Shown here: positions 17,631-27,388 of the stretch, piece by piece | Position numbering within the stretch: the first letter of the stretch is position 1 | Layout of the letters: each line of letters opens with the position of its first letter | Assembly: GCF_009829085.1 (NCBI RefSeq) | Contig: NZ_WUQY01000005.1 | Coordinates: 1 to 64,000 of the forward strand | Length of the DNA: 64,000 bases | Direction: 5' to 3' | Source: Sphingobacterium bovisgrunnientis | GTDB lineage: Bacteria; Bacteroidota; Bacteroidia; Sphingobacteriales; Sphingobacteriaceae | Translations under genes and position numbers: made by a program | Notes under the pieces: model-generated | Seen by the model: only the letters and a program-made list of their open reading frames with translations | Database searches by the model: none | Told to the model about the DNA's origin: nothing

Positions 17631-20570
17631 ATGTTTTTGAATTGCAAGACTTGGTTTAGTTTTCATTATGGCACCTACGAGCCAGCCATATTAATTGATC
17701 AGGCGTATAAATTAGGGATAAAATCTCTAGCGCTGACGAATATTAATTCGACGGCTGATTGTTGGGATTTTGTGCGTAAATGTCAAGAAGTTGGTATAAA
17801 GCCGATTATTGGTACAGAAGTGCGTAATGAAGACAATTTCTGCTATGTGTTATTAGCGAAGAATAATGCAGGTCTGTTGGCGATACATACTTTCTTGTCT
17901 TACCATAAACAAAAGCAAAATCCTTTTCCTGCACGTCCAAGCTTTACCGCACAAGATGTGTGGGTGATTTATCGTTATGAAGAGCATATTTTGCAGCAAC
18001 AATTGGGGGCGCATGAGTTAATTGGTTTGGATATTCCGCATCTAAATAATCTGACTTGGCAGCTGCATTTGGAATTGGACAAATATGTGATTTTGCATCC
18101 TGTTACTTTTCAGGACAAAACATATTATGACGTACACCGTATTTTGCGCGCCATCGCGAAGAATACCTTGCTTTCGAAATTGACTAAGGATGATTATGCG
18201 GGAGAGGGAGAGGTGTTATTGGAAGAACAAGAGTTGGTTGGTGCTTTTGCGCGCTTCCCTTCTGTAATTTCCAAAACTATGCAGGTCGTCAATTCCTGTG
18301 CTATCGAAATAGAATTTCATACGGATAAGAACCGTAAATATTTCACAACTTCCGAAGAAGATGATTCTGCGCTATTGCGAAAATTAGCGATGGAAGGTTG
18401 TAAAGTACGCTACGGACTTAGAAATAAAGAAGCGATCGAACGGGTAGAGAAAGAGTTAAAAATGATAGCCGACTTAGGTTTCAACGCTTACTTTTTGATT
18501 GTTTGGGATATTTTGCGCTATGCAAACGAACGGGGATTTTATCATGTGGGACGAGGGAGTGGAGCCAATTCCGTAGTTGCGTATTGTTTGCGCATTACAG
18601 ATGTGGACCCGATAAAGTTGGATTTGTATTTCGAACGTTTTTTGAATCCAAATCGTACCTCGCCACCAGATTTTGATATTGATTTCAGTTGGCAAGATCG
18701 GGATGCGATTTTCGAATATATATTTATGCGCTATGGTCGACAGTATGTGTCTTTATTGGGCATGTATTCGACTTTTCAACGTCGTGCTATTGTTCGCGAA
18801 TTGGGGAAAGTTTTTGGACTTCCAAAGGAAGAAATTGACCGTTTGGTGAGTGCTCGAGAATGGAATTCGGAAGATAAATTTCAACGTTGGATCAAGAAAT
18901 ATGGCGACCTGCTCTTGAATTTTCCGACCAACATTTCGGTACATGCGGGTGGCGTATTGATTAGTGATAAACCGTTGAATCAATATACGGTGACGGAATT
19001 ACCGCCCAAAGGTTTTGTGACAGCACACATGGATATGTTTGAAGCAGATAGGATAGGGCTGTACAAATTTGATATTCTGAGTCAACGTGGATTGGGTCAT
19101 ATCAAAGATGCGTTGGAATTGATTGCCAAAAATCGCGGTAAGCACATAGATATTCATCAAGTGGATGATTTTTTTAATGATCCAAAATTGGCAAAGAAAA
19201 TACGCCAAGCAGATACCATTGGCTGTTTTTATATTGAAAGTCCTGCTATGCGTCAGTTGTTGGGCAAGTTGAAATGTTCGGATTACATCACATTGGTTGC
19301 TGCCAGTTCGATTATTCGTCCTGGTGTGGCACAATCTGGGATGATGAAACAATATATCGAGCGTTATCACGATAGAGATAAAGTGGTGTACCTGCACCCA
19401 AAAATGGAGGAATTGCTCGAAGAAACGTACGGTGTCATGGTGTATCAAGAAGATGTGATTAAAGTAGCACATCATTTTGGTGGAATTTCATTGGATGAGG
19501 CAGATATTTTGCGACGAGCAATGAGCGGAAAATACCGTTCGGAAAATAAGTTTGAAAAATTGCGTAAGAAGTTCTTTTCTAACTGTCGTGGCTTTGGTTA
19601 TGAAGAACATGTCACAACAGAAGTCTGGCGACAAATGGAAAGTTTTGGTGGATATTCTTTTGCGAAAGGGCATTCAGCTTCTTTTGCGGTAGAAAGTTAC
19701 CAAAGTCTTTTTCTCAAAACCTATTATCCGCAGGAATTTTATGTAGCTGTTATTAACAATTTTGGTGGTTTCTACCGTACGGAATTTTACTTTCACGAAT
19801 TGCGTCGCAATGGGGGAGATATTCAGCTTCCATGTTTGAATCACAGCGATTATTTGACCAATATTCATGGCAATAAAGTATATGTCGGTTTTATTCATTT
19901 GCAAGGTTTGGAAGAGCGTTTAGCACATCAAATTGTATCGGAACGAACGCAGAATGGTGCTTATCATGATTTGCAAGATGTTTTCCAACGTTTGCATCCT
20001 TCACCCGAACAATTGAATTTACTGATCCGAATAGGCGCGTTGCGGTTTACAGGTTTGGATAAGAAAACATTGCTTTGGGAAGCAAATTTCAAAAGTAAAC
20101 GAGTAGAAAAGGAAGTTCCAGTTAGTTTGTTTGCTACTGATGAACTACATTTTTCGTTGCCAACATTTGAAGAAGACCGTTTGGAAGATTTGAAAGATGA
20201 ATTGGATTTATTGGGATTTCTAATCGGTGATTTTTTTGAATTATTGGAAGAAAAATACTTGGATGGCGTAATTAAAGCCAAGGATTTACCAGTGTATTTA
20301 GGACAACAAATCAAAATCGTTGGACGTTTTGTGACACTGAAGGAAACCTGGACAATCAAAAATGACAGAATGTGTTTCGGAACTTTCTTGGACGCGGAGG
20401 GGGATTGGTTGGATACCGTACATTTTCCACCCGTATATAAGCAATATCCATTTTTAGGAACAGGCTTTTATGAAATTCACGGACGTGTGTTGGAAGAATT
20501 TGGGGTATATAGTATAGAAGTTTTAAGTATGCGCAAGCTAGGGTATAAGTTTGGAGCGAAGAAAAGATAA
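17631..20570 (+). CDS. dnaE2: DNA polymerase III alpha subunit, DnaE2/ImuC type
   Basis: 979-aa C-family polymerase, much shorter than the replicative DnaE (about 1,150-1,450 aa). PHP domain (1-200), palm with PDFDIDF (catalytic Asp pair at about 347-351), fingers, helix-hairpin-helix region (about 790-830) and a C-terminal OB fold (about 880-960) are present. The PHP metal ligands are mostly lost: the usual HxH is replaced (NCKTWFSFHYGT) and ALTDHG by ALTNINS. This is the pattern of error-prone DnaE2/ImuC. No imuA or imuB lies beside it. Likely translesion synthesis. Confidence 0.88.
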   Translation: MFLNCKTWFSFHYGTYEPAILIDQAYKLGIKSLALTNINSTADCWDFVRKCQEVGIKPIIGTEVRNEDNFCYVLLAKNNAGLLAIHTFLSYHKQKQNPFPARPSFTAQDVWVIYRYEEHILQQQLGAHELIGLDIPHLNNLTWQLHLELDKYVILHPVTFQDKTYYDVHRILRAIAKNTLLSKLTKDDYAGEGEVLLEEQELVGAFARFPSVISKTMQVVNSCAIEIEFHTDKNRKYFTTSEEDDSALLRKLAMEGCKVRYGLRNKEAIERVEKELKMIADLGFNAYFLIVWDILRYANERGFYHVGRGSGANSVVAYCLRITDVDPIKLDLYFERFLNPNRTSPPDFDIDFSWQDRDAIFEYIFMRYGRQYVSLLGMYSTFQRRAIVRELGKVFGLPKEEIDRLVSAREWNSEDKFQRWIKKYGDLLLNFPTNISVHAGGVLISDKPLNQYTVTELPPKGFVTAHMDMFEADRIGLYKFDILSQRGLGHIKDALELIAKNRGKHIDIHQVDDFFNDPKLAKKIRQADTIGCFYIESPAMRQLLGKLKCSDYITLVAASSIIRPGVAQSGMMKQYIERYHDRDKVVYLHPKMEELLEETYGVMVYQEDVIKVAHHFGGISLDEADILRRAMSGKYRSENKFEKLRKKFFSNCRGFGYEEHVTTEVWRQMESFGGYSFAKGHSASFAVESYQSLFLKTYYPQEFYVAVINNFGGFYRTEFYFHELRRNGGDIQLPCLNHSDYLTNIHGNKVYVGFIHLQGLEERLAHQIVSERTQNGAYHDLQDVFQRLHPSPEQLNLLIRIGALRFTGLDKKTLLWEANFKSKRVEKEVPVSLFATDELHFSLPTFEEDRLEDLKDELDLLGFLIGDFFELLEEKYLDGVIKAKDLPVYLGQQIKIVGRFVTLKETWTIKNDRMCFGTFLDAEGDWLDTVHFPPVYKQYPFLGTGFYEIHGRVLEEFGVYSIEVLSMRKLGYKFGAKKR

Positions 20571-20594
20571 AAATAAAACACAAATAGATTAAAA

Positions 20595-21114
20595 ATGAAA
20601 AAGTATTCTATTTTAATTCATCCTGCCGAATTGTTGGATGAAATTAAGAGAATTAAACAAGGTTTAAAATCTCTAATAGGTTGGTATAGTGGTGTTAATG
20701 CTTTAGCGCATTTTACAATTTGCGAGTTTTGGGCTGATGAAACACAGTTTGAAAGGGTAAAGCATGAGGTTTCAAAACTAACTGTTAATTGGTATAAGGA
20801 TGTAATACTTTTAAATTCATTTGACACCTTTACAAGCGGTGCTTTTTACGTAAAGCCAGATGAGGATTCTAGTCTTTATTTAAAAGCCTTGTTTAAAGCT
20901 ATCGCTGTCAAAGTAAAAGAAATAATTCCGAATGCTTATATCTGTACAACTCCGCATTTATACAATTGGAAGAAAATTAAGTGAAGAACAGTTACAAGTT
21001 GCTAAAGATACTTTTACTTCGTATACCAATTCTTTTTTTTGCGATGGTGTGATGATTCGAGAGTTTAATCCAATTCGTAAGCAGTATGATTTGAAGGAGT
21101 TTTTAAGGTTTTAA
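20595..21114 (+). pseudogene. 2H phosphoesterase (2'-5' RNA ligase-like), frameshifted
   Basis: Two overlapping frames make one protein of about 172 aa. The first runs from the ATG at 20595 and carries the first H-x-T motif (HFTICEF). It leaves the family pattern at CTTPHL and stops at 20984. Removing the T at 20961 restores CTTPHLTIGRKLSEEQ, which is the second H-x-T motif, and then stays open to 21114. So a single-base insertion splits the gene exactly at the second catalytic motif. It is either a real pseudogene or an assembly error. Lies 24 bases after dnaE2. Confidence 0.85.
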
Positions 21115-21159
21115 AAAAGAAGATAAGGAATAGCTATGCTATTCCTTATCTTCTTTTTT
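21113..21159. terminator. 22-bp perfect hairpin, bidirectional terminator
   Basis: Perfect 22-bp arms (21113-21134 / 21138-21159) with a 3-nt loop and A/T-run ends on both strands. Its right arm lies within the last codons of the AI-2E transporter gene. Confidence 0.88.
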
Positions 21160-22413
21160 ATCATCCTCTTGTTTCAGATTCTCATAAGGGTTGACTTCAC
21201 TTTCGTTGATTTCTTTGTAGGTCACTTTCGTTTCAGGCACTTGTCCTTCATTTGTTTCCACATTTACATCAACTTCAATTTTCTTTTTGTTTTTAGGTAA
21301 ACGAACTATTCCCCATTTCATCAAGAGTTCTTGTGTCGAGTTGCGTTTCAAATGTTCTTTTTCGGGTTCTCCGATTAAGAATCCAAAAGCTTCCATTGAA
21401 GGAATCGCGTCAAAAATAACTTTTAAGGTCGCAATAAAAGGTAAAGCCAATATCAAACCGGCTAAACCGAACAACATACCACCGATTAAAATGCCGACTA
21501 TAGCCATCAAAGGATTGATACTTACTTTACTACCTACAATATTTGGCGTAATGATATTTCCTTCTAAAAATTGTACAACTTGAAACCAAGCTATTACACC
21601 TACAGCATACCATGCATTGTCTTTGACAGCTAAAGCAAATAAGGCAGGCAAGATGGAGCCAATAGCAATACCGATATACGGAAGAAGCATTAATAAAGAA
21701 GCTAACGAACCAAAGAACCAAGCATATTCTATTCCCATCAGCATCAAACCGCCTGTATTTAGGATAGCTACGATACCCATTACAGTGATCAAGCCAACTA
21801 AATAACTTTGAACTACTTCGTAAATTTTATTTAATACCTCATTGACTTTGCGTTGAGGCGTAGAAGCGAAAGCCTTGAAGAAAAACTCACGGAAAAAGTC
21901 GCGGTAATACAACATGAAAAAACAGTACAATGGAACTAATATCGCATTTGCTAATGTATTTCCTAGTGAACCAAATGTAGATGTAATCATACCACCTGCA
22001 TTTTCTAATGATTTATTGCCCTGCTCGCGGAGTTTATCCATTACTTGATTACGTTCTACACCAAACTTTTCCTGCAACCAAGTTTGACCCTGTTCCAATA
22101 CAGACAATACTTTCCCTGTAATAGAAGAAGCATCTTTACCAATAATGATACTTTGGTGAACAATAAACCAAATGATACCAGAAATAATGGCAATAGCTAC
22201 TAAAACAGCAAGTAGGGCAGCAAAAGCTTTACCCAATCTCAATTTCTCAAACAGTCGGGCTAATGGAAAAAGTGAAATAGAAATTAAAGTAGCGAAAAGC
22301 AAAGGAATCAATAAACTTTGCGAAACATACATTAATCCAAGGATTAATACTAATGCAAAAAGGCTCGATGCCAAATTGATGGAATACGGTTTTTTAGATG
22401 GTTGTGCATCCAT
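21139..22413 (-). CDS. AI-2E family transporter
   Basis: 424-aa membrane protein of the AI-2E (YdiK/PerM/TqsA) family with about eight hydrophobic segments. The C-terminal half has the family's conserved pattern around PLMAIVGILIGGMLFGLAGLILALP (split here by position: about residues 300-325). The final 55 residues form a hydrophilic Lys/Glu/Asp-rich cytoplasmic tail. ATG at 22413. Substrate unknown; family members export small molecules or act as Na+/H+ antiporters. The last seven codons lie inside the terminator hairpin. Confidence 0.88.
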   Translation of the reverse strand: MDAQPSKKPYSINLASSLFALVLILGLMYVSQSLLIPLLFATLISISLFPLARLFEKLRLGKAFAALLAVLVAIAIISGIIWFIVHQSIIIGKDASSITGKVLSVLEQGQTWLQEKFGVERNQVMDKLREQGNKSLENAGGMITSTFGSLGNTLANAILVPLYCFFMLYYRDFFREFFFKAFASTPQRKVNEVLNKIYEVVQSYLVGLITVMGIVAILNTGGLMLMGIEYAWFFGSLASLLMLLPYIGIAIGSILPALFALAVKDNAWYAVGVIAWFQVVQFLEGNIITPNIVGSKVSINPLMAIVGILIGGMLFGLAGLILALPFIATLKVIFDAIPSMEAFGFLIGEPEKEHLKRNSTQELLMKWGIVRLPKNKKKIEVDVNVETNEGQVPETKVTYKEINESEVNPYENLKQEDDKKEDKE

Positions 22414-22423
22414 ATTTATTTGG

Positions 22424-23605
22424 TTAATAGTGCTGTGTGTTTTTAGTTTTTTCCCAATAATAAATATACAATAAAGCTAAGAATACTACAATCGCATTTC
22501 CATAAAGAATTTGCGGTATTCGATTTATTATATCATGATAAATGTACCCTGCAAATAATGCGCCAAACCCAATTCCTATTTCTAATGCGATATACATTGT
22601 AGCCATTGCTCGACCACGGTGATTGGGGTCAGAAAGGTCAATGGTCCAAGCATTAAGGGCAGGAGATAAGATTCCACTACCTATTCCAAATACAGCAGCC
22701 CCCAATATTAAGTAATTGGTGCTTTCCCCAAAACCCAAAATAACTAAAGAAATCGTCATAATAATTACGCCTATGCGCATCACAATCGTACGTCCGTGTT
22801 GATCGGCAGCTTTGCGAGATAGCAATCGTATTGCCACGGAGGCAATCGTATATACAGTGAAGAAAAGACCTTTGTTTGCGATTCCCAAGTTTTCACTCCA
22901 ATCGGGAATCAGAGTCAAAATAACACCAGAGGAACTATAACACAGCAACATCACGATCGCAGCAGGTAACACTTTGATTTCGAAAATATCCTTTTTTGTA
23001 ATGGCCAACATCGATATATGAAATTTGCTTTTGGTTTTTAACGTTTCTTTCATGTTGAAGACAATAATAATCGAAAGAAAAGCAAATGCCGACGAACTGT
23101 GAAACATAGCATCTAAACCATAAGCTTGTGCGACATAACCACCCAAAGCTGGACCAATGGCGCTCCCCAAACTATAACATAGTCCGTGCATACCCAAAGC
23201 TTCACCCCAACGATTGGACGGTATGATATCGGCAATATAAGCCGATGTAGCTGTAGGCTTGAATCCTGTCGAAAAGCCGTGAATTAAGCGTAGGAGAAAA
23301 AATCCTGATAAACTGCTCAATATTGGATACAAAAATCCGCAAATGACACAGACTATAGAGCCGATAGCCATCACAGGGACACGTCCCCATTTGTCCGTTA
23401 ATTTGCCACTAAATGGACGAGAAATTCCCGCCGTAAGTGTAAATAATGCAATGATTAAGCCCTTATGTTCTGCGCCCCCAAGAGAAGTTAAATAATTTGG
23501 TAACTCAGGAATAATCATGTTAAAACTTGCGGAGAACAATAATGTGCTCAAGCAAAGTAGAAAAAATGAAGTGGTGTAAATCGATCCGTTTTGCTCGGAA
23601 TCCAT
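22424..23605 (-). CDS. MFS transporter
   Basis: 393-aa major facilitator with 12 hydrophobic helices. The TM2-TM3 loop motif is GKLTDKWGRVPV (family: G-x3-D-x-x-G-R-R). TM4-TM5 carries GEALGMHGLCYSLGSAIGPALGG, similar to motif C of drug/H+ antiporters. Together these suggest an exporter (DHA1-like), but the substrate is not evident. It lies 10 bases upstream of the AI-2E gene on the same strand, so they may share a transcript. Confidence 0.9.
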   Translation of the reverse strand: MDSEQNGSIYTTSFFLLCLSTLLFSASFNMIIPELPNYLTSLGGAEHKGLIIALFTLTAGISRPFSGKLTDKWGRVPVMAIGSIVCVICGFLYPILSSLSGFFLLRLIHGFSTGFKPTATSAYIADIIPSNRWGEALGMHGLCYSLGSAIGPALGGYVAQAYGLDAMFHSSSAFAFLSIIIVFNMKETLKTKSKFHISMLAITKKDIFEIKVLPAAIVMLLCYSSSGVILTLIPDWSENLGIANKGLFFTVYTIASVAIRLLSRKAADQHGRTIVMRIGVIIMTISLVILGFGESTNYLILGAAVFGIGSGILSPALNAWTIDLSDPNHRGRAMATMYIALEIGIGFGALFAGYIYHDIINRIPQILYGNAIVVFLALLYIYYWEKTKNTQHY

Positions 23606-23620
23606 AGTTTTGTGTGTTTC

Positions 23621-24370
23621 TTATTTGAGTTGTTGTCTGCTGATTTCAGAACAAAATATTGTGGTCGCTACTGCTACATTTAATGATTCCGCCTCTCCAA
23701 TACGTGGAATCGTAACCGCCGTATCTATCTTCGAAATTAAATTTGGATGGATGCCATTTCCCTCATTTCCCATGATAATCAATCCTTCTTCACCAAATTC
23801 AGTTTTATAAATGGATTGTCCATTGAGCAAAGCTCCAAAAGTCGGTAAAGTATTTTCTTCAATAAATTTTTCTAAATCCAAATAATACAACTGCACGCGT
23901 GAAAGCGATCCCATTGTTGCTTGTACAACTTTGGGGTTGTAGGCATCGACAGTTCCGATGGAACAAATAATATGTTTAATTCCAAACCATTCCGCCGTGC
24001 GAATGATCGTACCCAAATTCCCTGGATCTTGTACATCATCCAAGACTAAGCTATGTTTACCTCTCAGTTCAGCTTTATTCAATTCATTGTTTTGCGGTAA
24101 TTCAACTAAAGCCAGTGTACCCTGAGGATTTTTGAGACTAGAAATCTTTTGAAATTCAGCTTCGCTAACTTCCTCTAATTTTATATTATGCGGGATTTTA
24201 TCCAACTTTGTCTGCGCTTGTGGGGTAGCATATATTTTTTGTACCTTGTAGGTTGAATTGACAAACTCTAATACAGATTTAATTCCCTCAACTACAAAAA
24301 CTTGATTTTGTAAACGGAATTTCTTGTTTTGTAACGAAGTGATTAAACTTATTTGAGCTTTTGATAACAT
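23621..24370 (-). CDS. TrmH/SpoU family RNA 2'-O-methyltransferase
   Basis: 249-aa SPOUT methyltransferase. An N-terminal L30e-like substrate-binding domain (1-95) precedes the SpoU domain with motif 1 LDDVQDPGNLGTIIRTA, motif 2 IIMGNEGNGI and motif 3 IPRIGEAESLNVAVATTI. This knotted fold methylates rRNA or tRNA; RlmB/TrmH-like target unknown. ATG at 24370 preferred; a longer frame would add a hydrophobic stretch unlike the family and overlap tamL. Divergent from tamL, with 7 bases between the two start codons. Confidence 0.92.
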   Translation of the reverse strand: MLSKAQISLITSLQNKKFRLQNQVFVVEGIKSVLEFVNSTYKVQKIYATPQAQTKLDKIPHNIKLEEVSEAEFQKISSLKNPQGTLALVELPQNNELNKAELRGKHSLVLDDVQDPGNLGTIIRTAEWFGIKHIICSIGTVDAYNPKVVQATMGSLSRVQLYYLDLEKFIEENTLPTFGALLNGQSIYKTEFGEEGLIIMGNEGNGIHPNLISKIDTAVTIPRIGEAESLNVAVATTIFCSEISRQQLK

Positions 24371-24377
24371 TGATTGA

Positions 24378-26720
24378 ATGAATAAAAAGAGTAGACTAAT
24401 TTTTATTGCAAGTATAACATTTTTACTTTTATTTTTTGAATCTTGCCGCTCTGCCAAATACTTGGAGGAGGATCAAGCTCTAGTTACAAAAGTTGATTTA
24501 GAAGGTTTTCCTACACATCTGAAAGAATCCGCATACCAATATATTTCGAATGAAATTCGTCCAAACTCGGCGTTGAATTTGACGGTTTATAATATTTTTA
24601 ATACCAAATCTGGTAAATACAAAACCGAGAATATCCGTTCCGTTGGAGAAGCTCCACGCGTTCTAGATTCTTCTTTAGTTGAACTTTCTGCTATCCAGAT
24701 CCAACGTTTCTTGCAAACTAGAGGATATTTCAGAGCAAAGGTTACGCCTGATATTTCTGTAAATAACAAAAAATCAAAGATTAATTTTCTAGCGATTCCC
24801 GATTCGTTGTTCCGTATAGGTACGATTACAACAAATTTTGATGCTGATTATGTGTCAAAAGTCTACCAAAATAACGTACAAAATAAATCTAATTTGCAAT
24901 CTGGTAAACCTTATAATGTTAATGATTTTGGTGAATTGCGTGAATCTTTATACGATGGCATGCGCAACGATGGATATTACGACTATTTGAGACAGTATAT
25001 GCGTATTGCGGTAGATACGAATCGTAATGACGAAACCGCAGATATTGAGATTCAAGTTTCTGTGCCAGACTCTACAATCCTAAAGCCTTATCGGATTAAT
25101 GATGTATCTGTGCGGATAAATAATTACGATGGTAATAATTCGAATGCTGGTGTAATTGCTGACACGACTTCTGGAATAGAATTTTTAGATTACAGTACGC
25201 GATATAAATTAAAACCACTTTCTCGGTATATGTATCTGCGCGAAGGCGAGCGTTACAGTTTAGAGAATGAAAATTTATCGTATGACAGGTTGTACGAGAT
25301 GAATGGATTCCGAAGTGTCAAGATCAATTACGAAAAGGAGGGAGACAGTCTGTTGAATGTGAATTATGAATTAACGCCACGCTCATTGATGTCTAATCAG
25401 GTCGAAGGCGAATACACATTCAGTTCGGGGATGAGTGGATTTAATGTGGGAAATACTTTTTCGCACAGAAATATTTTTGGCGGTTCTGAATTGCTGGAAT
25501 TGAAATTGAAATATGGTGTACTCTTTGACCCAAGGCTTTCAGGAAAATTATCCGAAAAGATATTCAACAATGATTTTCAAGCGGGCGTAAGTTTGGTTAT
25601 ACCACGTATGCTTTTACCTTTTGGCTGGGGAAATACAGGTAGATTTGGTTTGCCGCGGACGACACTTTCCTCGAATATTCAGTTTTTTGATCAGGATCGT
25701 ACGTATACCAATAGTTATTTCATAAATACATTGAATTATTCGTGGTGGCAGACGCCAAATTTGCAACACAGTTATACGCCTATTGTTGTAGAATATCGTG
25801 ACGGTCAGTTTGATGCCGCTTTTCGTGCTGAATTGGAGCAAGAAGGGTATCAATTATATATCGCATCTAATGATAGACAATATTTTGGTCTTGGAGCACA
25901 ATATGCATTGACATATAACTCAAAAAAATTACAAACACTCAGTAACTTTCAATTTTTTCGTGGGTCAATAGATTTGAGTGGTACTACGTTGGGACTTCTG
26001 AGTAATGTCTTTAATTTTCAACGCAGTGTTGATGGATCGAAAACGCTTTTTGGCGTGACATATCTTCAATACATCAAAGGTGAAATAGATTACCGATTGT
26101 ACAAACACTTAGGTGGCAATCAGCAGTTTATTTTTAGATTTAATGGTGGAGCTATTGTGCCCTATGGCAATAATTCGCGCTTATTGATTTTCGAAAAAAG
26201 CTTTTATGCTGGTGGTATGAACGGAATACGTGCTTGGCAAGCACGAACATTGGGGCCAGGTAACTACAACAGAAGTTCGATTCGAGAGGATTTGCGTGTG
26301 AACTTGCGTAATTTGGATCAGTTGGGTGAAATGAAACTCGAAGCCAACTTAGAATATAGGTTCCGTATCTTAAATCGGTTTTTTGGGGCGAAGCTAAATG
26401 GCGCAACATTTTTGGACATGGGGAATGTGTGGTTACTTCGCGAGAATGAGTTGAATGAAGGTGGTGTATTTAAGTTTGATAAATTTTTGTCGCAAGTAGC
26501 GGTGGGTACGGGATTTGGTTTGCGATTTGATATGGATTATTTCACTATTCGTTTGGATGCTGGGTTGAAAATAAAGGATCCACAATTTACAGGTAAGAAT
26601 CAATGGGTAATCCAGCATTTATTCAATTCCAAAGAGTTTAAAGCAGATTATTATGAAAGCCATAGACCGGATCGTTATGGCTTATTTCAATACAATTTTG
26701 GGGTTGGGTTGCCTTTCTAG
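24378..26720 (+). CDS. tamL: TamL-type outer membrane assembly lipoprotein (BamA/TamA superfamily)
   Basis: 780-aa Omp85-family protein. A lipoprotein signal ending in Cys23 (FFESC) is followed by POTRA-like domains (about 30-330) and a C-terminal 16-strand beta-barrel with the family's GGMNGIRAW (the lid-lock RGF-like segment) and a final aromatic-rich strand ending LPF. This is the lipidated TamA variant known as TamL in Bacteroidota, expected to work with TamB in outer-membrane protein insertion or lipid transport. tamB is not in this window. Its stop shares a CTAG with the next gene. Confidence 0.87.
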   Translation: MNKKSRLIFIASITFLLLFFESCRSAKYLEEDQALVTKVDLEGFPTHLKESAYQYISNEIRPNSALNLTVYNIFNTKSGKYKTENIRSVGEAPRVLDSSLVELSAIQIQRFLQTRGYFRAKVTPDISVNNKKSKINFLAIPDSLFRIGTITTNFDADYVSKVYQNNVQNKSNLQSGKPYNVNDFGELRESLYDGMRNDGYYDYLRQYMRIAVDTNRNDETADIEIQVSVPDSTILKPYRINDVSVRINNYDGNNSNAGVIADTTSGIEFLDYSTRYKLKPLSRYMYLREGERYSLENENLSYDRLYEMNGFRSVKINYEKEGDSLLNVNYELTPRSLMSNQVEGEYTFSSGMSGFNVGNTFSHRNIFGGSELLELKLKYGVLFDPRLSGKLSEKIFNNDFQAGVSLVIPRMLLPFGWGNTGRFGLPRTTLSSNIQFFDQDRTYTNSYFINTLNYSWWQTPNLQHSYTPIVVEYRDGQFDAAFRAELEQEGYQLYIASNDRQYFGLGAQYALTYNSKKLQTLSNFQFFRGSIDLSGTTLGLLSNVFNFQRSVDGSKTLFGVTYLQYIKGEIDYRLYKHLGGNQQFIFRFNGGAIVPYGNNSRLLIFEKSFYAGGMNGIRAWQARTLGPGNYNRSSIREDLRVNLRNLDQLGEMKLEANLEYRFRILNRFFGAKLNGATFLDMGNVWLLRENELNEGGVFKFDKFLSQVAVGTGFGLRFDMDYFTIRLDAGLKIKDPQFTGKNQWVIQHLFNSKEFKADYYESHRPDRYGLFQYNFGVGLPF

Positions 26721-27253
26721 ATCAAGTTTTTAAGAACCTGAAATGCACTTTCTAAGACTTGTGAAATAGATAAGCCTTTGCTGTATGAGAAATATGCATA
26801 AATGATTCCTAAAATAACAAAAGTCATTAGCAGTCGTTTTGCTGCATAGGCAATCAAAAGAATTACTGCAGGAATAATCAATAAAAGTAAACCATTTATT
26901 TTGAAAGGCGTTATTTTGTTGTCTTTCTTGTACAAGAAATATAGTTTTCCTGTTGTCTTATCTTGATTTTTGTGTTTGAAATAAACAAATGTCGAGCTTT
27001 CGATAGGATGCGATGGAACGGCAACACCGTCGTGAAACGCGAGTGACTGCTCGAAACCATTTATCGTAAACTTAAACGTCCCATTGATATAATCTAAAGC
27101 AGAATCTGCAGAATCAACAGCAATGATGGCTACTTTACCATTTGCGGTAAGATTTTCTTTGATAACAAAATTGTCGATGCGTTGAAATGTTGACTGCGAA
27201 TACACAGTCGCAGAGGATAAAATCAGGAACAGGATTAAAAAATAATTTCTCAT
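26717..27253 (-). CDS. membrane-anchored hypothetical protein
   Basis: 178-aa protein with a Sec signal peptide (about residues 1-19, ending VYSQ), a soluble beta-rich domain (20-118) and two C-terminal hydrophobic segments (about 121-160). I do not recognise the family. It converges on tamL with stop codons overlapping in a single CTAG palindrome. Expected in the inner membrane with its domain in the periplasm. Confidence 0.7.
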   Translation of the reverse strand: MRNYFLILFLILSSATVYSQSTFQRIDNFVIKENLTANGKVAIIAVDSADSALDYINGTFKFTINGFEQSLAFHDGVAVPSHPIESSTFVYFKHKNQDKTTGKLYFLYKKDNKITPFKINGLLLLIIPAVILLIAYAAKRLLMTFVILGIIYAYFSYSKGLSISQVLESAFQVLKNLI

Positions 27254-27332
27254 ATCAATAATTCAAAGCAATATTACTAAATTATTCAAGTAAATGTGTC
27301 AAATATAGGATGTTTTTAATGGTCAAAATATT

Positions 27333-27362
27333 TTTGAAATGTAGATATACTTTGTACATTTG
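27333..27362 (+). promoter_or_regulatory. promoter of small membrane protein gene
   Basis: TTTG (27333-27336), an 18-nt spacer and TACATTTG (27355-27362) match the Bacteroidota promoter consensus. The ATG follows 26 nt downstream. Confidence 0.75.
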
Positions 27363-27388
27363 CATTAGTTAAAACAGAGCATATTATT

